From: Xiphydria camelus
Taxonomy: Eukaryota > Arthropoda > Insecta > Hymenoptera > Xiphydriidae
Direction: 5' to 3'
Assembly: GCA_963678675.1 (NCBI GenBank)
Contig: OY783198.1
Span: forward strand, 26,026,684-26,090,683
Length of the DNA stretch: 64,000 bases
Each line of letters begins with the position of its first letter. Position 1 is the first letter of the stretch. Shown piece by piece: positions 31,260 to 49,379 of this stretch. Under the pieces are notes generated by a model. The model saw only the letters and a list, made by a program, of their open reading frames with translations. It ran no database searches and was not told the DNA's origin. Made by a program: the position numbers and the translations under genes.

Positions 31260-34200
31260 CTAGCAGTAAAGGCCGTTTCCCTGGTTCTCGATGACGTGCT
31301 TCCTGAGATAGCGAACCGTCTTCTCGCCGAGGTCTAGACTCGGCAATTCTCTCTCGAACTGTTCGAGCGTACCGGCGCCTGCTATGTAGCCGTTGAGCTT
31401 GGCCGCGAGTGTCGAGTTCCGCAGGATTTCGCCGCCGGTGAAGCCCAGAGTGTCGACCAGCCACTGGTGCCTCTGGAGGCGGTACTTTTGGTGGTAACTG
31501 GAAAAAGACGAAGGGACGGTGCTCAATACGAGCGGATGCGGGTTCCGTTCGTCCGCGACTGTGCTGCGCGGAGGACGCGAGAAGAATGTCGTTCCGCCAG
31601 GGGCTAAACATCTCGGGAAGCCGCGCTCGGATACACGGCTCCTCCGCGCGGCACTTTAGCGCACTACGGGCGTACGATGGATCAGGAGCAACGATAAAAT
31701 CGATCGGCTCGTAGAACAACCGACGAGCGTCGGTGGTCACGGTTCCCGAGACGCGATTCGGTCGAATCTATGTCACGCGAGCATTCGGTCTTTCGAGAAA
31801 ATATCGAGCTTGAATGGGCATCACGCCGCTCCGAAACTTCGTTAGGCTCGCGTGTCGAAATTACGTCGATTGAAACGCAACCGGGAGCGATACGAATCGA
31901 GGCGCATTAATATTTTCTAATTGAAATCTCGTGTAAAATTTGACGCAACATTCTTCAGCGGTGCGCGATTCCTCGCCCGGGTCAATAGAACGCGCCATTG
32001 GCCTTATTGAAAGGCAGTTGCGCCCGTAAGAAATGCTGCCCTTTCCAATGAACCTCAATCTGCAGTACTTAACGACGGACTGCAGTGCGCGCGCGCGTTC
32101 GACAGTGCGACTCGATCCACTGTTCCGAATGATTTTGTAACATCACCGTTCCTCGTTCGTTTTCAATGACGGCACCCCGAACGGCACCGTTCGCGCGAGA
32201 ATGCGGCGTGCGCGATCGTGGATAAATTTCAGGATTTTTTGTATCGTCAACCTTCGAAGAGATTCAATCGGACAGCGATGATGCGCATCTACGAGGTATT
32301 CGAATATCGCAGTCATTGTATGCGATACGCGGTTTGCAGTGGCGTGACACGTCTCCGCAACGGCCAAATATGTGGCTGTTCTAATTATGCACGCACTCTG
32401 ATTACGCAAGTCTATTCACGACCTTGAAATGATTTAAAACTGACAATTTTTAACGTAAAACTGAAAATTCGCCTCCGAATAAAAATCTGACAGAGCGAAC
32501 GGTCGGTTTAACGAAGTAAAAAGTGAAGTCACGCGGTAAAAGTATCTTCATCGTTAAACCAATCGAACAGTTGCGCTTGGAGACGGAATTTGTATGCCGC
32601 ATAACGAGGAATGTTTATTCAAATTCAACAAAACATAGACGCGCCCCGTCTAGCCACATCTAACAGCACGTTCGACCTAGACTTTCTCAAGGTTCGCGCA
32701 ACCAGTAATACCGTCGGCAGGAATGTTAAGCGGCGTTCGTCGATAGCGTCAGACGAGACATACGAAGCGCTTACTCGTAAACGTATAATAAAAAAAAAAG
32801 CCGCAAGTGACGATCGCTATACTCACTCTTCCGCCGGGAAGAACGTCTTGAACCGCTTGATTTCCGTGACGAAGACCTCCCCGCGCTCGCGCTGCTCGAA
32901 GTCGCGCGATTTCTCCGCTATCGCCTTTTGCTCGTCGTCGTGGAACAAGATCAGCGACATGTACTGAAACACCGAGGAGGTATTGACGCAATCGGGACGC
33001 GACCATTGACAGGCGCGAGATCGAGATGCTGGACGTTCGCGTTAAATGTGCACCATCCGTCGAATTAATAATAGCGCCGCGGACAGACTTAGCGGACGCG
33101 GATAAGCAATGGCAACAGCTGCTGCGGAGGCGTCGATCGATGAGGCGACACGCTATCGCGAGTTGGAATTCTAGATTCGATCTAGGAAGAATTTGACGAC
33201 GATCGTGCCGCGATTATCGAATGCCGTCTGCGGTTGAACCGGAGCGCCGAAGACTACGAGCGTGTATTTCAGGTGTACGCGGGCGGTTTCGATTGCGCAA
33301 TCCGCTCATTAACGATTCGGAGCACCGTATCCGATCGGATCGACCCGTGGCAAGGCCGAAAGAGAGCTCGGCCGATTGCAAAGTAATTGATTTTCGTATA
33401 CCTTCTGGCGTCCGTGTTGCGCAGGCATGAGAATAAATGGAAAAAGGGCACGAATGAATGGATGCAAAATCGAATTTCTTCTCGGACTCGGATGAAATTC
33501 GAAGCCTTCCCCGAGGCTAAAGTCTCGACCGAAGAAATCCTTGCACAGAGAAAAAAAAATAGTAGATCTGACCAAATTAACGGTTACGGGCGGGGGAACG
33601 CCGATCGAATTACTTGAATTAAATAATACTGTTACAATGATTTTTGAAGCTGTTCGACGAAAATAAGCTGGTAGTCGATTCTAGCAAATTATCAGTTCGA
33701 GAGTCACTAGATCTGCGTTCCCCCGGCCGTCACAGTCACCGCTAATTTAGTCGAATCTACTACATTTTTTTTCTCAATGCAGTTTCTCCTCTTCGCTTTC
33801 CTCGTGCGCCCGCGTGAAATTTAGCTCTCAAATCGACATCGGCGCGCCTTCCCGCATCGTATCGAACGAACGAGCGTTTCTCCGTTCACGGACGCGCGTG
33901 TTGCGCAACGCGCGCGCGCGTCTCGTCCGAGCGGCACCGCGCGCAACGACGAAGAGCTCCTCACCTGACGCTTGATCTGGTTGGTGAGACCGTACTCGTG
34001 GTTGTTCCAAAACAGGCCGAGCAGCTGCGAGTACGAGATCACGTCAGGGTCGTACTCGATGTCAACGACCTCCGTGTGGTCGCCGCTGCAAGCGAGAAGG
34101 TACATTTACTCCGTGCTAATCCCGAGATCTATTCGCTCGTTAGTAAGAGTGCACTACAGCTGTCTGTACGTTGGCGAGTCCTTGGCGCCGCCCGCGTAGC

Positions 34201-34315
34201 CGACGCAGGTCCGCACGACACCGGGCGTCGCGCCGAAGAGCGAGTCGCCCGCCCAGAAGCAGCCCATGCCGAAAGTGGCACGGCTCCTCCTCGCCTCCTC
34301 CAGCTGACCGGGCAT
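31260..34315 (-). CDS. MsrA: Peptide methionine-S-sulfoxide reductase (MsrA, Eip71CD type)
   Basis: MsrA reduces methionine-S-sulfoxide in proteins back to methionine, using thioredoxin as the usual reductant. Coding exons on the minus strand are 34315-34170, 34085-33965, 32963-32827 and 31497-31260, giving 213 aa; all junctions are GT-AG and keep phase. The catalytic motif [13 protein letters not shown] places the nucleophilic Cys at residue 19. It is followed by [11 protein letters not shown], then [13 protein letters not shown], which carries the conserved active-site Glu of the HxE motif. Next come [37 protein letters not shown] and a C-terminal GNGLYC whose Cys may act in recycling. The bacterial GTQYRS motif is replaced by KRQYMS, as I recall for insect Eip71CD proteins. 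The ATG lies three bases inside the exon whose acceptor is at 34319-34320, so an upstream 5' UTR exon, or an N-terminal extension such as a targeting peptide, is possible. Intron 3 (1.0 kb) contains a MITE. Confidence 0.93.
33542..33781. mobile_element. 240-bp MITE in MsrA intron 3
   Basis: TGCACAGAGAAAAAAAATAG with GTAGATCTGACCAAATTA pairs with TAATTTAGTCGAATCTAC and ATTTTTTTTCTCAATGCA. The arms also carry matching GCGGGGGAACGC and GCGTTCCCCCGG. It belongs to the wider GAGAAAAA-terminus group but has its own interior. Confidence 0.8.
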
Positions 34316-34318
34316 TTT

Positions 34319-37300
34319 CTGAAAGAACAAAGCGATCGCTGGCGGAATGAAATGCGATCTCGTCGCGCGAACGACCGGTGGGGCGACTCGAGAGGCTCGG
34401 GGGGAGGCGCGGACGACCTTCTGTATCGCCGGGTGGGAATGAAATTGGAGTCGAGTTGAAATGGGCACGATTTCATCGGATCGGGCTTCGATTAACGCGT
34501 CGTAATCTTTGCGGTGGTTCGAATCGTGGTCGGGAATTGGATTTTCGATCGAGACGAAGTCGAGTTTTTCAATGGGAAGATAGGCTCGATTCGAGAGAAT
34601 ATATCTTTTCGCGTGGAAAGCGCCTATACGCCCTTTTGACACGACGGCCTCGATTTCATAAATCTCTCGAACGATACGCGCGACGCGTATACAATTGAAA
34701 ATCTCGCGTAATAGCATCTTATTTATAGTATTTCTACGTCGGAGGGGTGGACTATATTCGAGTTGGCATTACCTGACAGAGTTGTCGAGTCGAAATTTGA
34801 GTGAGAAAAGTGCGAGGCACGTGTCTCTCTGGAGGATCGACGGCGGTGACTGGGTGCGGATCCGAGCCGGGAATGACTGTCGCGTGGCGCACGAGCAACG
34901 CGTGTTCTTAAATGTATCATGCAAGGCATCCCCCCTCCCTCCCACTCGACCGCCTTTATCGAACTTGACGCGCTGCACGACTCGCACGCGATTATAATTT
35001 CTTCGTCCCTCTTCCTCCCAGTATGTAGTTGGAACGCACGCGCGAGCCGCTACTGGTACGCGTTCATTGGCGCATAATTCAGCGCACTCTCATTTTAACG
35101 AACGCGCGCGCCAGGTATGATCGTTTCGAAATTCGTACAACGAACGAAGGCGTTTTTGCGGATCCAGCGTAGCACGTGGCGCCGGTAAACTCTCGTTGCT
35201 GTAAGCGGAAGTTCAATTCCGCCACAACTCTATCGTCGTTCGGCTGAATGAACAGCCGTATTTCGCCGCGGGGTTGAGCGTTGAAACAATTCTCAGATCA
35301 TTTTAATCCGCTCGACGATCGCTCCCTCGTCTACGACGCGTCTACGCGATAAAGCAGATGTGTGTAGCTATTGAGATCTCGTCCGTCGTTGCATCAGATA
35401 TAGTAGACAGTCAGCCAGCGTAATTTAATTTGTACGACAATCCACCCCAACGGCATGATGTAATCTGCTTCTTAGTAACGCTCAACTTCCACGCGTTCGC
35501 TGTGTACGGGGGCTTAAGGTTATCGCTCGGCGTATTAATTGCCCGATGGTATTTCAGCTCGTTGCAATTCGATTTCACCGATCACGAAACCAAGAGGGTT
35601 GAGACGCGAGAAAAATGAAACGAAATCCCGCGCAAACGCGGTTAATCGATAGGAGAGGAAGCGCAATTCTCACACTGGGTCAATGGCAACGGCTATGTAG
35701 TACGGCGCTTTTCTTCTATAAATAGCACGAGTAACGATCCGAGAGGAATGTGTTACGATTAATGAACGTTCCAAACGTCGCTTACCGAGCAAAGTATAAA
35801 TACTTTACGCTGTAGTAAAATGTGTATAAAATAAAAAAAGTTCAATTATGACGCTACATTCGGGTCAATCAGTCAATGAATGACTAAGCTCTTCCGTATC
35901 GATGTCGACAGATTACGAAAAGATACTCCTTCGCGCACAATGTTTACAGAGTTTCGGTAGAAATCCCAAATAGGTGCTAATTACTATTGAAGGAAGGAAC
36001 GGGCGATTTCGTAATATTTGTTATATAATATATTATAGAGAATGCATATACATACATATCATATAATTATTAATGCGTAATAATTATTGGTAAATACAGT
36101 CAGACTGTGTAAAGTAGGTATACACAGGTACAGTATAGCTTATTGAGAAAGAACATGGAAATGTGAGAAATCGGTCGACTGCAAGACCAAAAACACAATT
36201 TTCGTCGCAGTGATTTTCTGTTTGTATTCAAAATACAAAATTCGCAAAGTGTCTCCATGTCTTTTGTCAATATCATCACACCGCGATCACCGTCCGACCG
36301 TTTGATAGTAAAACCTTTAACAGCTGCCGACGTTGCGCCGTCGAAATTCAAGAACGATACTTCATTACGCCCTTTCTCAGATTATCTCTCAACAAACTGT
36401 GGGGGCAATAGACGACGATAGATAGAAGACGCGGGGACTATATTGTCAAGACAGTATTTTCGTAAGGTTGTAGTCGACTTAGAAGCTTTAGGTATTGCTT
36501 AAGCCGTGGTAAAAAAAATTGCATTCCTGCGAGCAAATTCGACTTAGGATTTCCTTAAAAATCATTCAAGTTCGAGCCTCTTTCGTAATGTTAAAATACT
36601 CGCTGGCATTGAATTCGTTACGGGGATAAAATCATTTTTTGCGTAGTTCAACGTCGGTAGCGGTAGCAACGTGTCCCCGCATCTCGTTATCTGTAAGATA
36701 ATTAAGTGTTCGCGTGACGTACACTCGATAAACCGCGCTACACGCTTCAATTAAACCTCCCTAAAAAATAGAATATTGCAAATTTCTCATCAGCGCTAGC
36801 TGTATTAATTGCTTCAATAATTTGGCAATAGGGATTCGAGTGTTGAATCTTTTAATTTTCACACGATGGACGATTTTGCTCCGGGATGGCGCTTTCCATC
36901 GCACGTATCCTCGAGGAATCACTTCGCGAGAGATGTGACTATACATAATATTATCTGGAAGAACACCTTTGTATAGGTCTAGGTGGTGATGCCGTAAATA
37001 TGGGCTACCAAGAGTTGAACCGTAGCTTCGATTTCAGACCACAGCGGCCGAGGTCTATATCTCTATTTTTAGACGCGGCAAAATCGTATTACACTTGATA
37101 AATAATTAAACACTTACGCGCCACGCTTCTAAAGTATTTTCAATGATTTCCTCGAGCAAAGCATACGACTTACTCTTATAAGGCACCTAATATAGGTACG
37201 TATAATAATAAGAATTATCACAATTAAAATAAAAACTCCCAGGCGAGACACATAGCGATTTAAGTACATTTGGTCGGTATAATATTAGTAAAATAACATT

Positions 37301-40300
37301 GACGTGCTAGGCGTAACACTGAGTAAACAAAGAGTAAACGCACCGGATTGAACAGTTGCGCTCTCTACGATACACACACGCACGTTTCTCTCGTTCTTCG
37401 CAGCAGCGGATTACAACATTTTTCTCCGTGACGCCAATCAATTTTGAAACTATTGATGCGTATATATTCAAACACGCGAATTCATAAAGCGTACCAAAAA
37501 ATGTCAACAAACAAAGGCACGAATGTCGACTCGAAAGGCCATCGACAATTAAAATATCTTTCTGTATTCCATCTGCTCTCCTTTACACCCAAATGGACTT
37601 CGTGATGTCTTATTTTTACTCGACAAAAAGTGAGTGTCTTCTCTTAACGAATAAATAAATAATGAAATGAAGGAAAAATACCGCAAAACAGAATGTCGAA
37701 CGAGTAAATTATATGTCTGCATTTTGCTTCAAAGAATCAAACAGTTAATGTACCGTACAATTAAACCGCCGTTAAAAGTCTATCTCGGTGGATCAATAAT
37801 TTCTTTCCGAAAACGCACATACGTAAAATCTCTCCAACGAATTAGTCGAGTCGTGATCGGCTCGATAAATTCGACGCGTACATTCTCACTTCTATAGACA
37901 AATCACCACTCTCTACGCGTATAAACCATGTACAAAACACGCAACGAGTGGCGTCTCTGCTTACATATACCTATATACATTTTCAACTTCACTCGCGGAA
38001 AACGTCATCCCAGAATTACATAAGGATTTATACGATTGGTTAGCGATGTAACCAACTCTCGTACGACTTCGATTAACGATACCACCTTGGATGCGCTTCC
38101 GCGATGGCATTGCCTGCTAAAACTCTAGTAGAAATATAATGGAATATTCTTTGCTCGTCTGCTTTTTCTTCCGCGATAAATATCTAAAGTTTATAACTTA
38201 CTATAATATATTAACACCTTACAAAGTGGATGGACGAAATGCTCTAAAGCTTAAAGAAATGACTATAAGAGATCTGTCCGACGGAAACAGATCTGATTCT
38301 TTCGACGCGTCTTTATAAAAAAAATATACACGAGATATACAAGGCGCGTCTTTACTTCCTTAAAGTACACGGGTCAGATTTCAATATTTCAACCGCTTTA
38401 AACTTAATCCACTGATATAAATGCATGTTACGGTCACATTCGATTTCCGCGTAATTGTCCGTATGGGCAAAATAGACGAGACTCGTTGCAGATAAGAGTG
38501 ACGTGGATAATTTCATTATTGAGGGGCGATAACAAAACCGATTATCCCTTTACCAACGTTCTCGTTTGAGCGCCCATGTATGTCAATGCTCGTATTGTTT
38601 CACGTTATTTCTAGTCACAGGAGTGCAGCTTTTATCGATCCCCTAAATACCGAGATACGAATACTAATACTTAATAAAAGCTAATTGGAGTGGTCGGTTT
38701 TAATTTACCGTTTTAATGCTAGACGCGGCATTCTTGCGATGTGCTCGGTGTATTCATGAGAGAAAATGCTACGAATGCTGGTGAAACTGTTATCACCATT
38801 GCCTATCGTTAGAACCGCGAAGAACAGATGTGATCCGTCAAATCTGACTACAGAATGAGAGAATATTTCGCAGTGAGATGCATTGAAATGAGTTATTCGA
38901 TGATTAGTAAAAACGTTTGTGCGTTTTACTTTTTCGCGATCTTTTCTAAATCCCTAGACATTAATTTTTTACTATCGGGAACTGTGAAAAAAGAGTGAAA
39001 AGATATGTGAAGAGATCCAAACGATAGTTCCGAACGATTCATAATGAGATTCGTTTTCGCGTTAACGCGATGATCGTCTGCAAAAATCGAACCGTTAAAG
39101 TTATTAAATATACCGTTCTATAGGCTAATGATATTGTAAAATGACTAACAAGAACTGGTTATTTCATTATGATACTATGCTCGATAATTTCTATAAAAAG
39201 TATTGACACTTTAATAAAATTTCGTAGCGTAGATATTCGTATTTTAGCGACTCTAGTTCGTTCGCATAAATCTATAGAAAATGTTGCATGGGACTGTCTC
39301 AGTGGCAATAAGAGACCGAAAATTCCTGCGAAACAATGTAAAAGATAACTAAGAATAATTTTTCGCTGTTGCTTCGATAAGTGTGCTCGTCTGAATCGCA
39401 TAATGATAATGAGCAATTGTTCACGGCGTGGTACCGAGGACGTGTGTGTGTGTGTGTGTGTTCCACATTTGCGGCTATCCCTCAATACACACTTCTCACG
39501 CAACTAAGACCTAAATGTAATACAACCCCCAGAGGTACGTTTTGATTTGAATTTTTCTTTTCTTGCACCGGAAGTGATGCAATACGTATACCGTTACCCG
39601 TACGAAACGGAAAGCTGGCAGGGGAGAAGTGAACATTTTCACTGTGATTAATTCCTTATCTATGAACTACACGTGAAGATTCTTACACCACATTTTTGGA
39701 AATCGCATATGGTCGATAAAAGAATTCAATGTCAACGTAAAGCGAAATGTTCATATAACAGAAGATAAACACAGTTCAAATACACACAATCAATTATGTC
39801 ATTGATTATTTCCATTATATCTATGTGATCCCCTCTACTCCTTCGTTATGTCTAATTAAGTACATAAACGCGTTGTTCATGGCAAAAACTGTGGTAATAA
39901 ATTTCCTAAGACAATGAGCAATCTTCGAATTGAGACTCTCAATCCAGTTTCTCTTTACTACAGTGATTTGCCTGTTCCTCTGATATATACAGTTTGCAAG
40001 TACATACGTATACGTGATAAAATAGCACGTAATATACGTGAGTAGTAAAGAACTGTGGCATAAGGATTCTCTCTTCGTGTAATGTGAATATAGTTTACAT
40101 GTGGATGTTCCACGTAATCCTGATTACTGATCGAGTGGAGAAAACGTTCAGAAAATTTTGTGCGGGCCTACTGAAAAAAACTACAACAGTCTTGCGTGGC
40201 AGTCCAAACAGTCTCCGACGTTTGCGTTACACGTTCAGTGTATTGGAATGAGTGCAATTTTTTTTTTCAAATGTTGTACGTAAGAAATACGAACAATATT

Positions 40301-41275
40301 GGTGTTAATTTTGTACATTTTTATATATGTCTATATATCCAGAAGATTTTTAAGTGCGGTCAATTTTGCAGCTGCGTTTATCTTGCAAGTGTGTGGAAAG
40401 TAAACGAAGTTCCCGGAATACAACTTCTCTTTTTTTCACTCTGACTACGTATCTACCTAGCTACACAACAATAAATAAAACAATATATTAAGTACACGAA
40501 ATACCTAGCTGATGCGGGATGCAAAATATATCTATACATTTATATATAAATAGGTAAATTATAAATAACTATATATAAGTTGACCCCCCCACATACTTAC
40601 AAGCGAAAGTACGAATGTGATGTATACGATATTAACGGCACATTTGTTTGGGCCGAAGCAACGAATTCAAAACGCTAAATGCTTACGAACGAAGAACCTG
40701 CGTCGGTACTTAAGTGTGCCTGCGCTATATTTCTCCTCACAACCAGCTTAAAAACACCAGTAATACTTGTTTCTGTGTTCGTGTATCTCATAGAATACTA
40801 TATACCGTGCGCATGGGAGAGAAAGAAATACTACAAATGTGTGTGTGGAAGATGTACCTTCAAATACAAAATAAGAGAAATGAAATAGAAGTCATGCATA
40901 TGTGATCGTGCTTCTGCAGATTGACTCTTGCCGCGGAAATCGGCAACTACGAATCGGTCACGATGCATACCGGATGTTATGAACCGAGGAATGTCTAGTG
41001 ATGTTTCCGTCAATCGTAATACTATAATTAAAATACAAAAGGACCGTGAGAATCGCCATTGCGCTTAACAAACGACGAGTCGAAACCCGTTTAACTACTC
41101 TAAACGCTATGTAACAATTTTGACATCTCACTCGTAATCGGCGCGGTAACAATCGTCTTTACTACGCGCAACGTGCAAGCATCCGTTTTCGGCGAGCTCG
41201 CGAGCCAACCGACGGTACGATACGTCGCGACGGGCGTGCGCAGAGAGATGGCCGTTTGAAACAACATGCGACGAC
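34319..41275. other. MsrA 5' side and Mypt-75D 3' side; no other gene supported
   Basis: 34.3-35.6 kb is CG-rich and probably holds the MsrA promoter; a donor-like GTCAG/GTAATG on the minus strand near 34770 could end a 5' UTR exon. From about 35.8 to 41.2 kb the sequence is AT-rich, has only short open frames and no MITE that I could see. Some of this is likely long 3' UTR of Mypt-75D. A TG microsatellite lies at about 39442-39461. Confidence 0.5.
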
Positions 41276-45737
<4,462 letters not shown>

Positions 45738-48700
45738 GGCTATGTGTTTGTAGTTCTTGCAACTGTATTTACCTGCTCAAATTAGAGTGGGAACTAAAAA
45801 CACGATCGCCTGATATCTTCCCAATGGAATGTGACCGATGCTTAGAGTATTTTCCGCAGCCGAGAAGTACAGTACACAAACGCGATTTCTTGGCGTAATA
45901 TTAGAGGTATCAACGAATAGTTTTGATTACAATCAGAAATACTGAATTTAAAAATGTATTGCGTGACGTATGAGATTAGGATATAAAGTCGAGCAGGTCG
46001 AGTCATCGTTATCCAAATAAGATAAAGAACACATTCATTGGGAAAGAAGAGAAATATATTTCATACTCCGCTTATTGCAGCTAACTGACGTTAATAATAC
46101 ACATATGTCCTACGATCTTTTAACAGTCTATTGAATTTGGAATATCATATTAAAGCAGGAATCGGCTCATTAGAGAAGACTTTACCTCTGCAACTGTAAA
46201 CTTCTCTCAAACTCATTGCAGTCTTAACGCTTTTATGATAACAGTAACAGAACATTTTGGAATTGTGAAAACTAGTAGAATTTTGTTAATGTGTGAAACA
46301 GGAAATCCCCTATCTTATCACGCGTTAATTGAGAGCACCAAATGGTACTGCTATATTGCACTTATCACGTATGGTAATAAGTCATTCGACAATATTTGCT
46401 CAAATGTTTCTACACTTAGATAGAAAAAATCGGCTGAAACTGCCAGTGAAATCTGAATTTCAAGAAGGATTCTTGAGAATATCAAAACGTAAATCAATTC
46501 ATAAACCATGCCTATAGACCTGTAATCGCCTGTTAGATTTGAAGAGACTTGTTAAAGAGAATTCGATAAATTAGATTTGTAGCAATGCTACACCTCGTTA
46601 TAATCATCATATGGTCTTGGCAAATACTGGAACTTAATATGGAACGAGAAACTCTAAAACTGCCATCCGATATGAACTCCAAAAAAATTCTTTCGAGGTA
46701 CCTTTGCGCGTGCGTGCCTTACCGGCAAGTCTAGTTAAACAACTCGCACCCTCGTGAACTCTGCTCTTCATCATAATGCACTGTCGGTCTCACTGCACCG
46801 AAATTACAAAAAATCGCGACTCAAAGATCACGTCTTACGATTAACGAAACACGAACAAACGTTTGTGACGCGGAGGCCACCTTACGCCTCTCGTACGCGG
46901 AACGCTCCTGATCTCCATGGCGAGTACTTTGCGTCAACAGGTACCGCCAGGAAGGTACATATTTATACTCTCTAATCCTCTGTCGGCATAAGTTCTACGT
47001 CTCGGAGATAATTCATGAAAAACAAGCTCTTCACATTGCAGCGTGCTAATGAAAGTAGGTGAAGAAGTTTATCAAAAACAGAATAAGCAAATAACTCTTT
47101 TCTATCGGCCTATAAAGATCGGTGCTTTATTTTTTCCAGCGATAAAATTATGATAATTGAAATACTCTCAAATGTTTAACTATTTCAAATTAATTATCCT
47201 ACCATGAAAGTAATCCTAATGAATTTTTGATTACCGAGAGATTCCATCTCTTTATTAGATAATCATTTTAATTATCGCACACGCTTTGGTATTTGATAAT
47301 CTATATTTTTTAATCTTATTATCAACGCAACATAAACAAGAGAAAATACTAGTCTCCGAGAAAAACAGTACTCCGTATCTTGCTTTGTGATCTAATCGTG
47401 AAATCTGAAGTAGGACTCCAGGAAGAAAGTCTCGCTGGTAACATGTAATGAATGTACTAGTGTCGGCCCATTTGCAATGAAATTACCAATTAGCTCAAAC
47501 ATCAATTCGGTGAAATTTACTTGAGATTATAACACAAAGCACACAATTAGGACTTATCAAATAGTTTGAGAATGAAAAAGGTTATTGCACAATGAAGATT
47601 CTCTCCTTAATTTATATGTTAAAATTAAATGCGCTTCTTAATGACGCAAAGCACATATGCTTTCTATCAATTTAGAGTCGCACGTGTCGATTCAATGGAC
47701 GGAGAGATATTTAAATTTCGTACATTGTACATTATATTGTTGCAATACTATGCAAATGACGTATGGGGCATAATAGCAACGAAAATATCTTGCGAATAGT
47801 GAAAGAGAGCTTTAGAACGGAGAGAACACCAATGAAAATCAAATTTTCTTTTAAAAATCCTATCGAGAAGACCGAGCGAGACGTAAACATTTGAAAGAGA
47901 CGGTCAATCGGCCAGAAAGCTGTCAGATGTACGGAAACCAGCATTATTGACTGCCCGAAAATCTGCAGTGTCGCAGCGGGGTGCATAGTTTTACTTACAT
48001 TAAATTTTGCAGAGCACGAGACACACGGAGCGCACCACCTGGCGGTGTGTGGAATGCGACGGCTCGTTTTGCTCTTTATTTTTTACTTCTTTTTTTACTT
48101 TTAATCACGATACCGGAATGTTGCGACCGCCGATCACCCGGAGAGTCGGCACGGCGTCGCTGTTTTACCGTTTCGCAGCGCTCACGTTTCGAATACGCGG
48201 CATTCCTGTCGTCACGCGGATCGTCCGCGTGCCGATATCGGGAAATGCGCCCGCGATCGACAAAATTCACCCGCGATAATCACGTCGGAAGGCTCCGAAA
48301 TGACAGCGCACACGTAAACGTTTACCTGTTCGCCGCCATTTTTAAACTACCTGTAGGCAGTGCCTTGCGCACTCGACCCTTCACCTGACTTCTTTTCTCT
48401 TCACTTCGATAACGCGTTCTACCATAGGTACCTACCCCTGTCACTAGAGAGACATTTCATCAATAGCATTTCATTGCTGATAAGTACTTTTTTGTAACTT
48501 CATTTATCCGCGAGGCTCGACTGTGTACACGCGGGACCAGCGCCTCAGACATCCGCGGCTATCTGATATTGCCCGATTGCATTGTCGGAAGCGCATTTAT
48601 ACACGCGATTTGTATTTAATTTATTATTCGGAAACGTTGTACGATAAATTCATTGCCGAACTTCATTTTTTAAACAATATATTTCCCAGTGACGTCAATA

Positions 48701-49379
48701 TCCAGCAGGTAGATTTGGTGTTCTGAGAAACACGATTAAAAGTTTGTAAATATGATTTTATTATCCAATTTTCGCACGTCAGACATACGTAAAATATAAA
48801 TATGCCTGCAAAGATTGTCAAACGGTTAATATTTTTATTTAAAACGGATTGTCGATTAATTATTTTCTATTATTTTTTTATTTTATTATACTACGCATGT
48901 GTACGCATAATATTGCTCGCTTTATTTAAATTGAAAACATTTACGAATTGCTCATACAGTACACCGATTGCAACACGATTTATATACGACTTTCAAACGA
49001 ACATTTAAAACCCATGATCGTTTCCGGTGATTCTTCCGAAAACCCAGTTTCTGCCATTTCCGGTAGGACAGATTCAAATATTCGCACGCCTTTGTGTCTT
49101 TTGATAACTGCAAATTGTTATTCTTCCTGGAAGCGCTAATAGCTATTTGATTATTGGCAATAACTCGATGTATTATTACACAACTTCATCGAAGATCAGA
49201 TATACTTGTAGGGATAGTACCGCCACTACGTAATTCAAAGTCCAATTCACACCGATGCATCCATTCATTGTTCACTACGTTCACTACCAATCCCGACCTC
49301 CGATGAGTGACACGTTGCTAACCTCTAAAATCGAGTGCAATTGTCGATTAAATAACCCGTCGTTCCTCGACAAAGAATT
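45738..49379. other. Intergenic region between divergent Mypt-75D-like and TMEM42-like genes
   Basis: The two genes are transcribed away from each other, so their promoters probably lie here. 48.0-48.4 kb is the most CG-rich part. Open frames are short and unremarkable; no repeats of note were seen. Confidence 0.5.

Noticed and set aside
32749..33006. 85-aa minus-strand frame over MsrA exon 4
   Set aside because: It is out of frame with the conserved [12 protein letters not shown]...FFPAE reading, which joins in phase to the neighbouring MsrA exons.
36960..37060. Possible tRNA-like stretch (GGGCTACCAAGAGTTGAACC)
   Set aside because: I could not fold a cloverleaf with matched acceptor and anticodon stems. 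No convincing tRNA was found elsewhere either.
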